From Pseudomonadota bacterium (GTDB lineage: Bacteria > Pseudomonadota > Alphaproteobacteria > GCA-2746255): 64,000 nucleotides of DNA. Location: contig JBFMHN010000003.1 of the NCBI GenBank assembly GCA_040752895.1, forward strand, positions 86,001 to 150,000, written 5' to 3'. Of the stretch, positions 35,953 through 43,482 are shown in pieces. A model generated the notes under the pieces. That model saw only the letters and a list, made by a program, of their open reading frames with translations. It was not told where the DNA came from and did no database searches. Position numbers and translations under genes: made by a program. Position 1 is the first letter of the stretch. Every line of letters starts with the position of its first letter.

Positions 35953-36885
35953 TTATAGCAGTTTGTCGAGTTCTTCCATCAGCGCCGGCAAGGCCTTGAA
36001 CAAATCCTCGACAAGCCCGTAATCGGCTACCTGAAAAATCGGGGCCTCCTCGTCCTTGTTGATGGCGACGATCACCTTGCTGTCTTTCATCCCCGCCAGA
36101 TGCTGGATGGCTCCGGAGATGCCGACCGCAATATAAAGTTCGGGCGCAACGATTTTGCCGGTCTGGCCAACCTGATAATCGTTGGGCACAAAACCGGCGT
36201 CTACGGCTGCCCGCGAGGCGCCGACGGCGGCACCCAAACGGTCGGCAATGGCTTCCAGCAGCTTGAAATTTTCACCGCTTTGCATGCCGCGTCCACCGGA
36301 AACGATGACCCGGGCGCTGGTGAGCTCCGGCCGCTCGGATTTGCTCAATGCTTGCCCGATAAAGCTCGAAAGACCGCTTTCCTCGGCTGCCTCGACGTAT
36401 TCGATGGCGGCCGCGCCACCTTCCGCCGCCGCGGCCTTGAAGGCGGTCGTACGCACGGTGATGACCTTGATCGGGTCCGAGGACTGGACGGTCGCCAGCG
36501 CGTTGCCGGCGTAGATAGGATGCACGAAGGTGTCCGGCGAGACGATCTGCACGACGTCGGAGACTTGTGCGACGTCGAGAAGGGCCGCGATGCGCGGAAG
36601 GCAGTTCTTTCCAAACGTCGTCGAGGGGGCAAGCAGGTGGCTGTATGTCTTGGCCAGCCTCACGACAAGCGCTGCCAGATTTTCCGGAAGGCCATGGTTG
36701 TAGTGCGCGCCCTTGGCGACAAGCACCTTCCGGACGCTTTCGATCTTGGCGGCGGCCTCCGCGTCGCCGTCGCCTGCCAGCAGAAGATGAACGTCTTCTC
36801 CCAGCTCGCGGGCCGCCGTGACCGTACGATGGGTGGCGGGATTGATCGCGGAGGCGTCGTGTTCGGCGATGATCAGAACGCTCAT
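35953..36885 (-). CDS. etfA: Electron transfer flavoprotein alpha subunit
   Basis: The 310-residue FAD-binding subunit pairs with EtfB to pass electrons from acyl-CoA dehydrogenases to ETF:quinone oxidoreductase. The C-terminal FAD domain shows [60 protein letters not shown], and QHLAGMKDS. Its start overlaps the etfB stop by 4 bases. In this genome the methylsuccinyl-CoA dehydrogenase at 40.2-41.9 kb is one likely electron donor (inference). Confidence 0.97.
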   Translation of the reverse strand: MSVLIIAEHDASAINPATHRTVTAARELGEDVHLLLAGDGDAEAAAKIESVRKVLVAKGAHYNHGLPENLAALVVRLAKTYSHLLAPSTTFGKNCLPRIAALLDVAQVSDVVQIVSPDTFVHPIYAGNALATVQSSDPIKVITVRTTAFKAAAAEGGAAAIEYVEAAEESGLSSFIGQALSKSERPELTSARVIVSGGRGMQSGENFKLLEAIADRLGAAVGASRAAVDAGFVPNDYQVGQTGKIVAPELYIAVGISGAIQHLAGMKDSKVIVAINKDEEAPIFQVADYGLVEDLFKALPALMEELDKLL

Positions 36886-37634
36886 CCGAGCACCCCGGCC
36901 TCGTTCTTCAGCTTGTCCACAAGCTCGGCGACGCTTGTCACCTTGACGCCGGCCTCGCGTTTCGACGGCTCCCTGACTTCCAGAAGCTTAAGCCTGGGGC
37001 GCACATCGATGCCAAGCGCTTCCGCCTTCAGGACGTCGAGTTTTTTCTGCTTTGCCTTCATGATGTTGGGCAACGAGGCATAGCGGGGTTCGTTCAGGCG
37101 AAGGTCGGTCGTAACGACAGCCGGAAGCTTCAGGGAAAGCGTCTCGAGGCCTCCGTCAATCTCCCGGACAACTTCGGCCTTGCCGTCGGCGATCGTGATT
37201 TTTGAGGCGAAGGTGCCTTGCGGCCAGCCCAGCAGGGCGGCCAGCATCTGGCCGGTTTGGTTGCTGTCATCGTCGATGGCTTGTTTGCCGGCAAGCACGA
37301 GACCGCCACCTTCCTTCTCGACGACCGCCTTCAGGATCTTCGCAACGGCAAGCGGCTCTGGTTCAAGGTCCGTCTCGACGAGGATGGCGCGGTCCGCCCC
37401 CATGGCAAGCGCCGTGCGCAGGGTTTCTTGGCATTTGGCCCCCCCGATCGAGGTCACGATGACCTCGGTGGCGGCTCCCTTTTCCTTCAGGCGTACCGCC
37501 TCTTCGACGGCAATCTCGTCGAAAGGGTTCATGGACATCTTCACGTTTGCGGTTTCAACGCCGGTATGGTCGGCCTTCACTCGCACGCGAACGTTGAAAT
37601 CGATGACCCGTTTGACAGCGACGAGTACTTTCAT
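36882..37634 (-). CDS. etfB: Electron transfer flavoprotein beta subunit
   Basis: The 250-residue AMP-binding subunit has the family features [20 protein letters not shown] at the start, [39 protein letters not shown], and the ETF beta signature region [20 protein letters not shown]. It opens the etfB-etfA-hbd operon. The 168 bases upstream, before the adenosyltransferase gene end, show no strong promoter to my eye. Confidence 0.97.
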   Translation of the reverse strand: MKVLVAVKRVIDFNVRVRVKADHTGVETANVKMSMNPFDEIAVEEAVRLKEKGAATEVIVTSIGGAKCQETLRTALAMGADRAILVETDLEPEPLAVAKILKAVVEKEGGGLVLAGKQAIDDDSNQTGQMLAALLGWPQGTFASKITIADGKAEVVREIDGGLETLSLKLPAVVTTDLRLNEPRYASLPNIMKAKQKKLDVLKAEALGIDVRPRLKLLEVREPSKREAGVKVTSVAELVDKLKNEAGVLG

Positions 37635-37802
37635 CGGTGAACCGTATCTTGCAATCGTTTGGCGGTTGGCTGGTCTTGGGATTTAAGAAACCGGTGCCGG
37701 CAACGCGGCCCGATCCGGGCATTTCGCAGTCGCACAATACGGGTGTGCGGGGGAGGTGTCAATTCCGGGGGAGATGGGAGTTTCAGGAGGTTCAGAAAGA
37801 GA

Positions 37803-38357
37803 TTAACGGTTGACGCCGGGGCGCCACAGTACGTCCTTTTTGCCGGCGTCGTTCAAGTGTCGGGCCAGCACGAACAGAAGGTCGGAGAGACGGTTCACGT
37901 AGCGGATGGCGAGGGGATTGACGGATTCCTTGCCGGCAAGTTCCGTCATCTTCCGTTCGGCGCGGCGAACGACGGTGCGGGCAAGGTGGAGATGGGCGGC
38001 GGCCGGTGTGCCGCCCGGCAACACGAAGGAATTGAGAGGTTCCAGTTCGGCGTTGATGGTGTCGATCTCTTTTTCCAGGCGCGTGACCTGGGCATCGACG
38101 ATGCGAAGGGCGTCCTTGCCGCTCTCTGGCGTGCAAAGATCGGCGCCAAGGTCGAAAAGATCGTCCTGGATACGGCGGAGGATGGCGTCCGTCTCCCCGC
38201 TTGTATGGAGGCGCGCGATGCCGATGGTGGCGTTGGCTTCATCGACCGTCCCATAGGCGGCGACGCGCAGGTCGTGCTTTGGAACGCGTTTGCCTCCGCC
38301 AAGCGAGGTTTTTCCCTTGTCGCCGCCGCGCGTGTAGATTTTCGTAAGCCGCACCAT
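37803..38357 (-). CDS. Cob(I)alamin adenosyltransferase, PduO type
   Basis: The 184-residue protein starts MVRLTKIYTRGGDKGKTSLG, the ATP-binding N-terminus of the PduO/MMAB family, and has the VAAYGTVDEANA and RRAERKMTEL segments with the conserved R-R-x-E. It makes adenosylcobalamin, the cofactor of ethylmalonyl-CoA and methylmalonyl-CoA mutases. The ecm gene is about 5 kb away, so a link in function is likely. It lies 6 bases after the HIG1 gene, in one transcript with it. Confidence 0.94.
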   Translation of the reverse strand: MVRLTKIYTRGGDKGKTSLGGGKRVPKHDLRVAAYGTVDEANATIGIARLHTSGETDAILRRIQDDLFDLGADLCTPESGKDALRIVDAQVTRLEKEIDTINAELEPLNSFVLPGGTPAAAHLHLARTVVRRAERKMTELAGKESVNPLAIRYVNRLSDLLFVLARHLNDAGKKDVLWRPGVNR

Positions 38358-38363
38358 GCGCGC

Positions 38364-38573
38364 TCAACCTCGCGTCGAGAAGTAGAACATGAGCCCCAGC
38401 AGGGCAATGGCAACTCCCTGCAGGATGACGCGCCACCGCATGAGCTTGTTCGAGTATTTTGCGTTGAACGCGCCGCCGCGAAACATGGCGACAACGCCGG
38501 TCGCCAGCACGGCGAGGGTGGCAAGCAACGCAAGGCCGACAAAGTAGGGAAGAATATGGGCCAGTGTCTCCAT
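38364..38573 (-). CDS. HIG1-domain twin-transmembrane small protein
   Basis: A 69-residue protein with two helices (about 7-30 and 47-65) joined by the conserved GGAFNAKYSNKLMRWRVILQ loop, which is the HIG1 (hypoxia-induced) signature Q-x3-x3-R-x-R-x2-Q region. Mitochondrial relatives (Rcf1/HIGD) modulate cytochrome oxidase. Bacterial function is unproven. It sits directly upstream of the adenosyltransferase gene, a conserved pairing in alphaproteobacteria. Confidence 0.88.
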   Translation of the reverse strand: METLAHILPYFVGLALLATLAVLATGVVAMFRGGAFNAKYSNKLMRWRVILQGVAIALLGLMFYFSTRG

Positions 38574-38653
38574 ACCGCAAAGATTAGCGCGACGCAGGGC
38601 TAAGACCCAGCGAAAAGAACCCGCTTTGCCCGGCCCATCGGCCGCAAACCTTT

Positions 38654-38932
38654 CTACGCCTCTTCCGCCGGGAAAAACCCGGCGACGGCTTCCGGCGTTT
38701 TCAGCGCCGCAAGCTCTGCCTCGACAAGAAAAGGTTCGGCGTCCGCGCTGACGGCGCAGATTGCCCGCCCGTCCGAAGGGTGCTCGGTTGGCTCCGTGTA
38801 GCGGTAGGTTTTTGTTGCAACGGCCTTCGCCGTCGGCTCGCCGTTTGCGTCACAAAGCCCGAGAGCCTGCCCCATCTTTTCTGCAAAGGCTTTTGCCGTC
38901 GCCGCGCTTGGAAATTCCATATATTTTGTCAT
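38654..38932 (-). CDS. Small hypothetical protein of a phage-like cassette
   Basis: The 92-residue protein starts MTKYMEFPSAATAKAFAEKM and has no recognised domain, signal peptide or membrane helix. The ATG overlaps the stop of the LamG-like gene by 4 bases, so it is the third gene of a coupled trio. Small proteins in this position after tail-fibre-like genes occur in prophages, possibly as chaperones or tail accessory proteins. That is a guess from context. Confidence 0.6.
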   Translation of the reverse strand: MTKYMEFPSAATAKAFAEKMGQALGLCDANGEPTAKAVATKTYRYTEPTEHPSDGRAICAVSADAEPFLVEAELAALKTPEAVAGFFPAEEA

Positions 38933-39729
38933 GTAAGCGTGATCCCGTATTTCGCCGCCAAATGATTCCGTAAAGTCATCCGTTCAGCCGCGCTTGGAAC
39001 GGAGGAATAAATCGCCACCTCCGCGACTTTGCCATCCAGGTCGCGGCCACCGGACCAATCCCTGCCGATTCGCAGGACATTCGCGCTGTCGTTCAAGGCG
39101 GCGCCAACCGGGGTTGCAACCTCCGCCAGTGAAATCAGCGCCCCATTTACCCGGATTGCCGGGTCGTTCGCTACGCTGCCGGAGTCATAGCTAACCTCCA
39201 GCAAATTAGCCTGACCGGCGACGATCGGCCTTCGTGGCGTCGTGGTTTCCCACTGGCCGCCAGTCGTGCTGAATGTCTGAAAGAAGGTAAGCATCCCCGC
39301 CCCAGACAACGCGTTGCTGAGATAAATATCCCAGCCATCGTTTGTGGAATTGTTCTTCGTAAGCAGGCGCTCCCAATCGTCCGGGCTCTTGATCTGGTCC
39401 GGGTTGAAGACCACGGCCAAATACCCGCCGCCGGCCCACAGGTTGTTGACCGTAGCGGCGGCGGCCACGTTCAGACCGTCCAGGTTGTCCCCGGCGAAGT
39501 CGGCTCCGGGCAAGCCGCCAACCGCATTCGCCAAATAGGCCGGTTGCTGGGTCGCCGTCCCTTGGATGGCATGGTTGCCGTTTCCGGAAACATCGTTCCA
39601 CTGGGAGATATTGCCGGCGTTTAGGGTTAGGGCCGAGCGGTTTCCCGCCAGCCACAGCTTCAGGCCCGGAAGGCCCAAGGGGGAAAAGGCCGCCTTTGGC
39701 TTGAGGAGCGCCCCCACTTGACCGTGCAT
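38929..39729 (-). CDS. LamG/concanavalin-like jelly-roll protein, phage tail-fibre type
   Basis: The 266-residue protein contains LPGLKLWLAGNRSALTL, ISQWNDVSGNGNHAIQ and PAYLANAVGGLPGADFAGD, then beta-rich sequence ending VAEVAIYSSVPSAAERMTLR and NHLAAKYGITLT. This is the pattern of LamG-like carbohydrate-binding modules found on phage tail fibres and some surface proteins. No signal peptide is visible, which favours a phage origin over an exported adhesin. Its ATG shares one base with the upstream stop (TAATG), so it is translationally coupled. Confidence 0.72.
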   Translation of the reverse strand: MHGQVGALLKPKAAFSPLGLPGLKLWLAGNRSALTLNAGNISQWNDVSGNGNHAIQGTATQQPAYLANAVGGLPGADFAGDNLDGLNVAAAATVNNLWAGGGYLAVVFNPDQIKSPDDWERLLTKNNSTNDGWDIYLSNALSGAGMLTFFQTFSTTGGQWETTTPRRPIVAGQANLLEVSYDSGSVANDPAIRVNGALISLAEVATPVGAALNDSANVLRIGRDWSGGRDLDGKVAEVAIYSSVPSAAERMTLRNHLAAKYGITLT

Positions 39730-40064
39730 TACTCCAGCTCCGAGATGTAGAGGGTGACGTCCGCGCTTGCGCGGATCGCGGCGATATGGGTGTCCCGCCC
39801 GGCCTTTCCTTGGCCGAGGGACAAGTAAAGATAGGTGCCGCCCGGCAGGTAATGGTCCGTCGCGACCGCGACGACGGTTGCGCCGCCGCTGCGCATGAAG
39901 CAGGGGCCCGTCGCATAAACGGCGATCGCGCGGGTGTTCGCATCGAAGGCGGTCGTGTTGCGAGCGCTCGTCGCCGTCACGCTGATAGCGTGGGCTTTTC
40001 CGGCCTTGAGACGGAGAATCTGGATCGGGATGTTGTCGTCGTCACGGGGGAGAAGGGTCGTCAT
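39729..40064 (-). CDS. Phage-tail-associated hypothetical protein
   Basis: From the ATG at 40064 (GGAG 6 bases upstream) the protein has 111 residues: MTTLLPRDDDNIPIQILRLK, then HAISVTATSARNTTAFDANT, RAIAVYATGPCFMRSGGATV, and SADVTLYISELE at the end. This short beta-rich pattern resembles small structural proteins encoded next to prophage tail-fibre genes. It heads the three-gene cassette. There is no integrase, terminase or capsid gene nearby, so the cassette is either a remnant or cargo. Confidence 0.65.
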   Translation of the reverse strand: MTTLLPRDDDNIPIQILRLKAGKAHAISVTATSARNTTAFDANTRAIAVYATGPCFMRSGGATVVAVATDHYLPGGTYLYLSLGQGKAGRDTHIAAIRASADVTLYISELE

Positions 40065-40098
40065 GGGGGCTCCTGCGTTGGGAGGAAGGGAATGCGGC

Positions 40099-40131
40099 AA
40101 AAAAAAACGCCCGTCGGCCTTGCCGCGGGCG
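40099..40131 (-). terminator. Rho-independent terminator after mcd
   Basis: On the minus strand a G+C hairpin (CGCCCG...CGGGCG, 40108-40131, with further inner pairing) is followed by nine T residues (40107-40099). It lies 71 bases after the mcd stop and just before the phage-like cassette, so it separates the two. Confidence 0.85.
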
Positions 40132-40201
40132 CATGTCTTCCGAAGATGAGTAGGATTTTATTCCCTTATCGGTCCCTTTGTCAAGGACCGCGTCGGCGCC
40201 G

Positions 40202-41905
40202 TTAGTTACGTTTTGCCAGAAGCCCGCGGGTGATCACCTGGGCCTGGATTTCTCCGGCACCTTCGAAGATGTTGAGAATCCTGGCATCGCACAGGACCCG
40301 GCTGATCGGGTATTCCTCTGCATAGCCGTTGCCGCCGTGAATCTGAAGCGCGTTGTCGGCGGCGGCCCAGGCGACCCGGGCCGCCAGCAGTTTTGCCATG
40401 CCCGCCTCGACGTCGCAGCGCCGCTCGGCGTCCTTCTCGCGGGCCGCGAAATAGGCAAGCTGGCGGGCCAGCATGATCTCGGTCGCCATCCAGGCGATCT
40501 TGCCGGCGACCCTTGGAAATTCATAGATCGGTCGACCGAACTGGACGCGATCGAGCGCATAGCGCAGGCCAAGCTCCATCGCGTTCTGGGCCACCCCCAC
40601 CGCGCGGGCCGCCGTCTGCACGCGCGCGCTCTCGAAGGTCGCCATCAGCTGCTTGAAGCCTTCGCCCTCTTTCCCGCCGAGCAGGTCCTCCGCCGGCACA
40701 TCGAAATCGTCGAAGCCGATTTCGTATTCCTTCATTCCCCGGTAGCCGAGCACCTTGATCTCGCTGCCCGTCATGCCCTTTGCCGGGAAGTGGTCGCCGT
40801 CCTTGCCGCGCGGCTTTTCCGCAAGCAGCATGCTCAAGCCCAGATACCCTTTCTCCTCGGAATTCGTGCGGACGAGCAGCGTCATGAGATCGGCCCGCGC
40901 GGCATGGGTGATCCAGGTCTTGTTTCCGGTGACGCGGTAGGCCGTCTTGCCGTCCGCACCCGTTACCCGCACGGCGCGCGTGCGCAGGCTGGCCAGATCC
41001 GAGCCCACGTTCGGTTCCGTGAAGACGGCGGTGGGCAAAATCTCTCCGCTTGCGATGCCTGGCAGATAGCGCTCTTTTTGGGCGGGCGTGCCGTGGTTGC
41101 GGATAAGCTCGGCGGCGATCTCCGAGCGCGTGCCGAGCGAGCCGACCCCGATATAGGCGCGACTCAATTCCTCGGTGACGACGCACATCGCCGTCTTGCC
41201 CAAAGCCAGTCCGCCATACTCTTCCGGGATGGTTAAGCCGAAAACGCCAAGCTCGGCCATGTGCTGGATGACGCTAAGGGGGATCAGTTCGTCCTTGAGG
41301 TGCCATTGATGGGCATAAGGGGTTACCTGTTCATCGGAGAACCGTCGAAACTGTTCACGGATGAGCTCCAGCGTTTCGTCGGCTAGGCCAAGGGCGCCGA
41401 AATTTCCGGTCTCAAGGCTTTCCTTCAGAAGCTCCGCCAGCCGCAGTCGGGCCGCATCGCCCCTTCCGCGAAAGGCCAAATTTTTCACCGCCTCGTCCGC
41501 GACGAAGGCCGCGAGGTCTTTCTCCGTGATGCCAAGGTCGCCGGGACGAACGATTTCAATCTGACTCATGGCGATTCCGCCGGCGATCTGGGCCAAATAT
41601 TCGCCGAAGGCGATTTCGAGAATCAGGGATTCGCGTTCGCCGAATTCACCCGCTTCCGTCAGGCGCTTCGCCCAGCCAAGCAACTGGCGAAGCCCCTCCA
41701 CATAGGTCGCAAGCCAAGCAAAGCCGTGGGCGGCAAATTGATGGCGGTCCAGCAGCGCGCCTTTCAGCTGGCCGTCCTCGGTAAGGCGGTTGGCAACGGC
41801 TTCCCTGGCCGCTTCGACCAGCTTTTCGGCCGCGGCAAGGGCCTTGGCGGCGCGCCCGACAAGGTCGGGCAGGGGGGGCGTTTGCTTGACGGCCATGTCG
41901 TTCAT
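40202..41905 (-). CDS. mcd: (2S)-methylsuccinyl-CoA dehydrogenase
   Basis: The 567-residue acyl-CoA dehydrogenase-fold flavoprotein is longer than ordinary members (about 380-400). It has an extra N-terminal helical domain (about 170 residues), as known for Mcd of the ethylmalonyl-CoA pathway. Seen in the core: YGGLALGKTAMCVVTEELSR, AVFTEPNVGSDLASLRTRAV, ITHAARADLMTLLVRT, and the C-terminal AADNALQIHGGNGYAEEYP. It oxidises methylsuccinyl-CoA to mesaconyl-CoA, passing electrons to ETF. It sits 87 bases after ccr. Length, domain order and the ccr-ecm neighbours together make the assignment specific rather than a generic acyl-CoA dehydrogenase. Confidence 0.92.
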   Translation of the reverse strand: MNDMAVKQTPPLPDLVGRAAKALAAAEKLVEAAREAVANRLTEDGQLKGALLDRHQFAAHGFAWLATYVEGLRQLLGWAKRLTEAGEFGERESLILEIAFGEYLAQIAGGIAMSQIEIVRPGDLGITEKDLAAFVADEAVKNLAFRGRGDAARLRLAELLKESLETGNFGALGLADETLELIREQFRRFSDEQVTPYAHQWHLKDELIPLSVIQHMAELGVFGLTIPEEYGGLALGKTAMCVVTEELSRAYIGVGSLGTRSEIAAELIRNHGTPAQKERYLPGIASGEILPTAVFTEPNVGSDLASLRTRAVRVTGADGKTAYRVTGNKTWITHAARADLMTLLVRTNSEEKGYLGLSMLLAEKPRGKDGDHFPAKGMTGSEIKVLGYRGMKEYEIGFDDFDVPAEDLLGGKEGEGFKQLMATFESARVQTAARAVGVAQNAMELGLRYALDRVQFGRPIYEFPRVAGKIAWMATEIMLARQLAYFAAREKDAERRCDVEAGMAKLLAARVAWAAADNALQIHGGNGYAEEYPISRVLCDARILNIFEGAGEIQAQVITRGLLAKRN

Positions 41906-41992
41906 GCTTGGGTCCGGCCTTGCCCTTCTGCAAAGCGTGCGCCGTCCGTCTTGGGCGCAAACGGATGGCCGTCTCGAAAAAAAGGCCGGCGA

Positions 41993-43276
41993 TCAGGCTT
42001 CCAGAACATCCTCGAAAGTGCGCAGGCCCGGTCGTTTTGCTTGAACCAGAACGGCCATATTGCCCGGCTTATGCTGATTTTTCCACATTTTGGTATGGGC
42101 GCGCGCGATGTCTTCCCAAGCGAGGACCTCCGACATGCAAGGGTCGATCCGCCGTTCGATGACGAGACGGTTAGCTTGGCTTGCCTGTTTTAGATGGGCG
42201 AAGTGGCTGCCTTGGATTCGCTTCTGGCGCATCCACACGAAGCGTGCGTCAAACGTGATGTTGTAGCCCGTCGTCCCGGCGCAAAAGACGACCATGCCGC
42301 CGCGCTTCACGACGAAACAGGATACGGGGAAGGTTTGCTCGCCGGGGTGCTCGAAGACGAAGTCAACGTCCACGCCCTTGCCGGTGAATTCCCAGATGGC
42401 GCGTCCGAACTCGCGGCATGTCTTGATGTATTCCGAATATGCCCGCGCATCCTTGACGTCAGGAAGCGGTCCCCAACAATTGAATGCCTTGCGGTTGATG
42501 ACGCCTTTCGCGCCGAGGGACTTCACGAAGTCGATCTTTGACTCGTCCGAAACGATGCCGATGGCGTTGGCACCCGTCGTCGCGATCAACTGGATCGCCA
42601 TCGAGCCAAGCCCGCCGGACGCGCCCCACACCAGCACGTTGTGGCCGGGTTTTAGAATGTGCGGCCGGTGCCCGAACAGCATGCGATAGGCCGTGGCAAG
42701 CGTCAGCGTGTAACAGCCGCCTTCTTCCCACGTCAGATGCCGTGGGCGCGGCATCAACTGACGCGCCTGCACGCGCGCAAACTGCGCAAAAGAACCGTCT
42801 GGCGTCTCGTAGCCCCAGATTCTCTGGGAGGGAGAAAGCATCGGGTCGCCGCCGTTGCATTCCTCGTCGTCGCCGTCGTCCTGGTTGCAGTGAATGACAA
42901 CCTCGTCGCCCACTTTCCAGTTTTTTACTTTGTTTCCGACGGCCCAGACGATGCCGGAAGCGTCCGAGCCCGCAACGTGAAAATCCGCCTTGTGAATGTC
43001 GAATGGGGAAACCGGGATGCCGAGAGCTGCCCAGATGCCGTTAAAGTTCACGCCGGCCGCCATGACCTGGACGAGCACTTCATGGGAATCGATGACCGGC
43101 GTCGGCAGCACCTCGATCTGCATCGCCTTTTCCGGCTCGCCGTGGCGTTCCCGCCGGATGGCCCAGCCGTACATATTCTTCGGAACATGACCGAGCGGCG
43201 GAATCTCGCCGATCTCATAAAGGTCCTTCTTCGCGGCGCGCGCGTTTAATTCGATTACCTTGGCGGATTCGGTCAT
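41993..43276 (-). CDS. ccr: Crotonyl-CoA carboxylase/reductase
   Basis: The 427-residue MDR-family enzyme carries out NADPH-dependent reductive carboxylation of crotonyl-CoA to ethylmalonyl-CoA, the key step of the ethylmalonyl-CoA pathway. Seen: NMYGWAIRRERHGEPEKAMQ near the N-terminus, HVAGSDASGIVWAVG, HCNQDDGDDEECNGGDPMLS, the Rossmann motif VWGASGGLGSMAIQLIA, and FEHPGEQTFPVSCFVVKRGG. Length is typical. It shares a 206-base divergent control region with ecm and is followed by mcd on the same strand. Confidence 0.96.
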   Translation of the reverse strand: MTESAKVIELNARAAKKDLYEIGEIPPLGHVPKNMYGWAIRRERHGEPEKAMQIEVLPTPVIDSHEVLVQVMAAGVNFNGIWAALGIPVSPFDIHKADFHVAGSDASGIVWAVGNKVKNWKVGDEVVIHCNQDDGDDEECNGGDPMLSPSQRIWGYETPDGSFAQFARVQARQLMPRPRHLTWEEGGCYTLTLATAYRMLFGHRPHILKPGHNVLVWGASGGLGSMAIQLIATTGANAIGIVSDESKIDFVKSLGAKGVINRKAFNCWGPLPDVKDARAYSEYIKTCREFGRAIWEFTGKGVDVDFVFEHPGEQTFPVSCFVVKRGGMVVFCAGTTGYNITFDARFVWMRQKRIQGSHFAHLKQASQANRLVIERRIDPCMSEVLAWEDIARAHTKMWKNQHKPGNMAVLVQAKRPGLRTFEDVLEA

Positions 43277-43346
43277 CGTCGTTCAGGCTCCCTCCTTCTG
43301 ACGCTTGGCCTTCTGAATAGACGCTACCTCTAACGCCCGCCGTAAA

Positions 43347-43363
43347 ATTTTGCAATGCAAAAT
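43347..43363. promoter_or_regulatory. Perfect palindrome ATTTTGCA-A-TGCAAAAT, candidate operator of ccr/ecm
   Basis: A 17-base perfect inverted repeat in the ccr-ecm divergent region, 71 bases from the ccr start. Its TTTGCA/TGCAAA core resembles the TTTGCAAA-type sites reported for short-chain acyl-CoA regulators of the ScfR/RamB group (family knowledge). The link to such a regulator is inferred. Confidence 0.5.
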
Positions 43364-43405
43364 ATATTAGTTTATTTCACGAGTTGTATAGTTTACGAAA
43401 CATTC

Positions 43406-43435
43406 AATCTTCTTTCCGGGAAATCTTGGAAGATT
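43406..43435. promoter_or_regulatory. Second inverted repeat AATCTTC-N16-GAAGATT in the ccr/ecm region
   Basis: Seven-base perfect arms (43406-43412 and 43429-43435) lie 48 bases before the ecm start. The spacing places the arm centres about two helical turns apart, consistent with a dimeric regulator, but no known family is recognised. Confidence 0.35.
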
Positions 43436-43482
43436 AACAATCGTTTTGAGGGAACGTCGAAAACCTCCTAGCATCGAGAGCC

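Noticed and set aside
37635..37802. Cobalamin riboswitch upstream of etfB or near the adenosyltransferase gene
   Set aside because: No B12-box-like sequence or typical stem array could be found in this 168-base gap.
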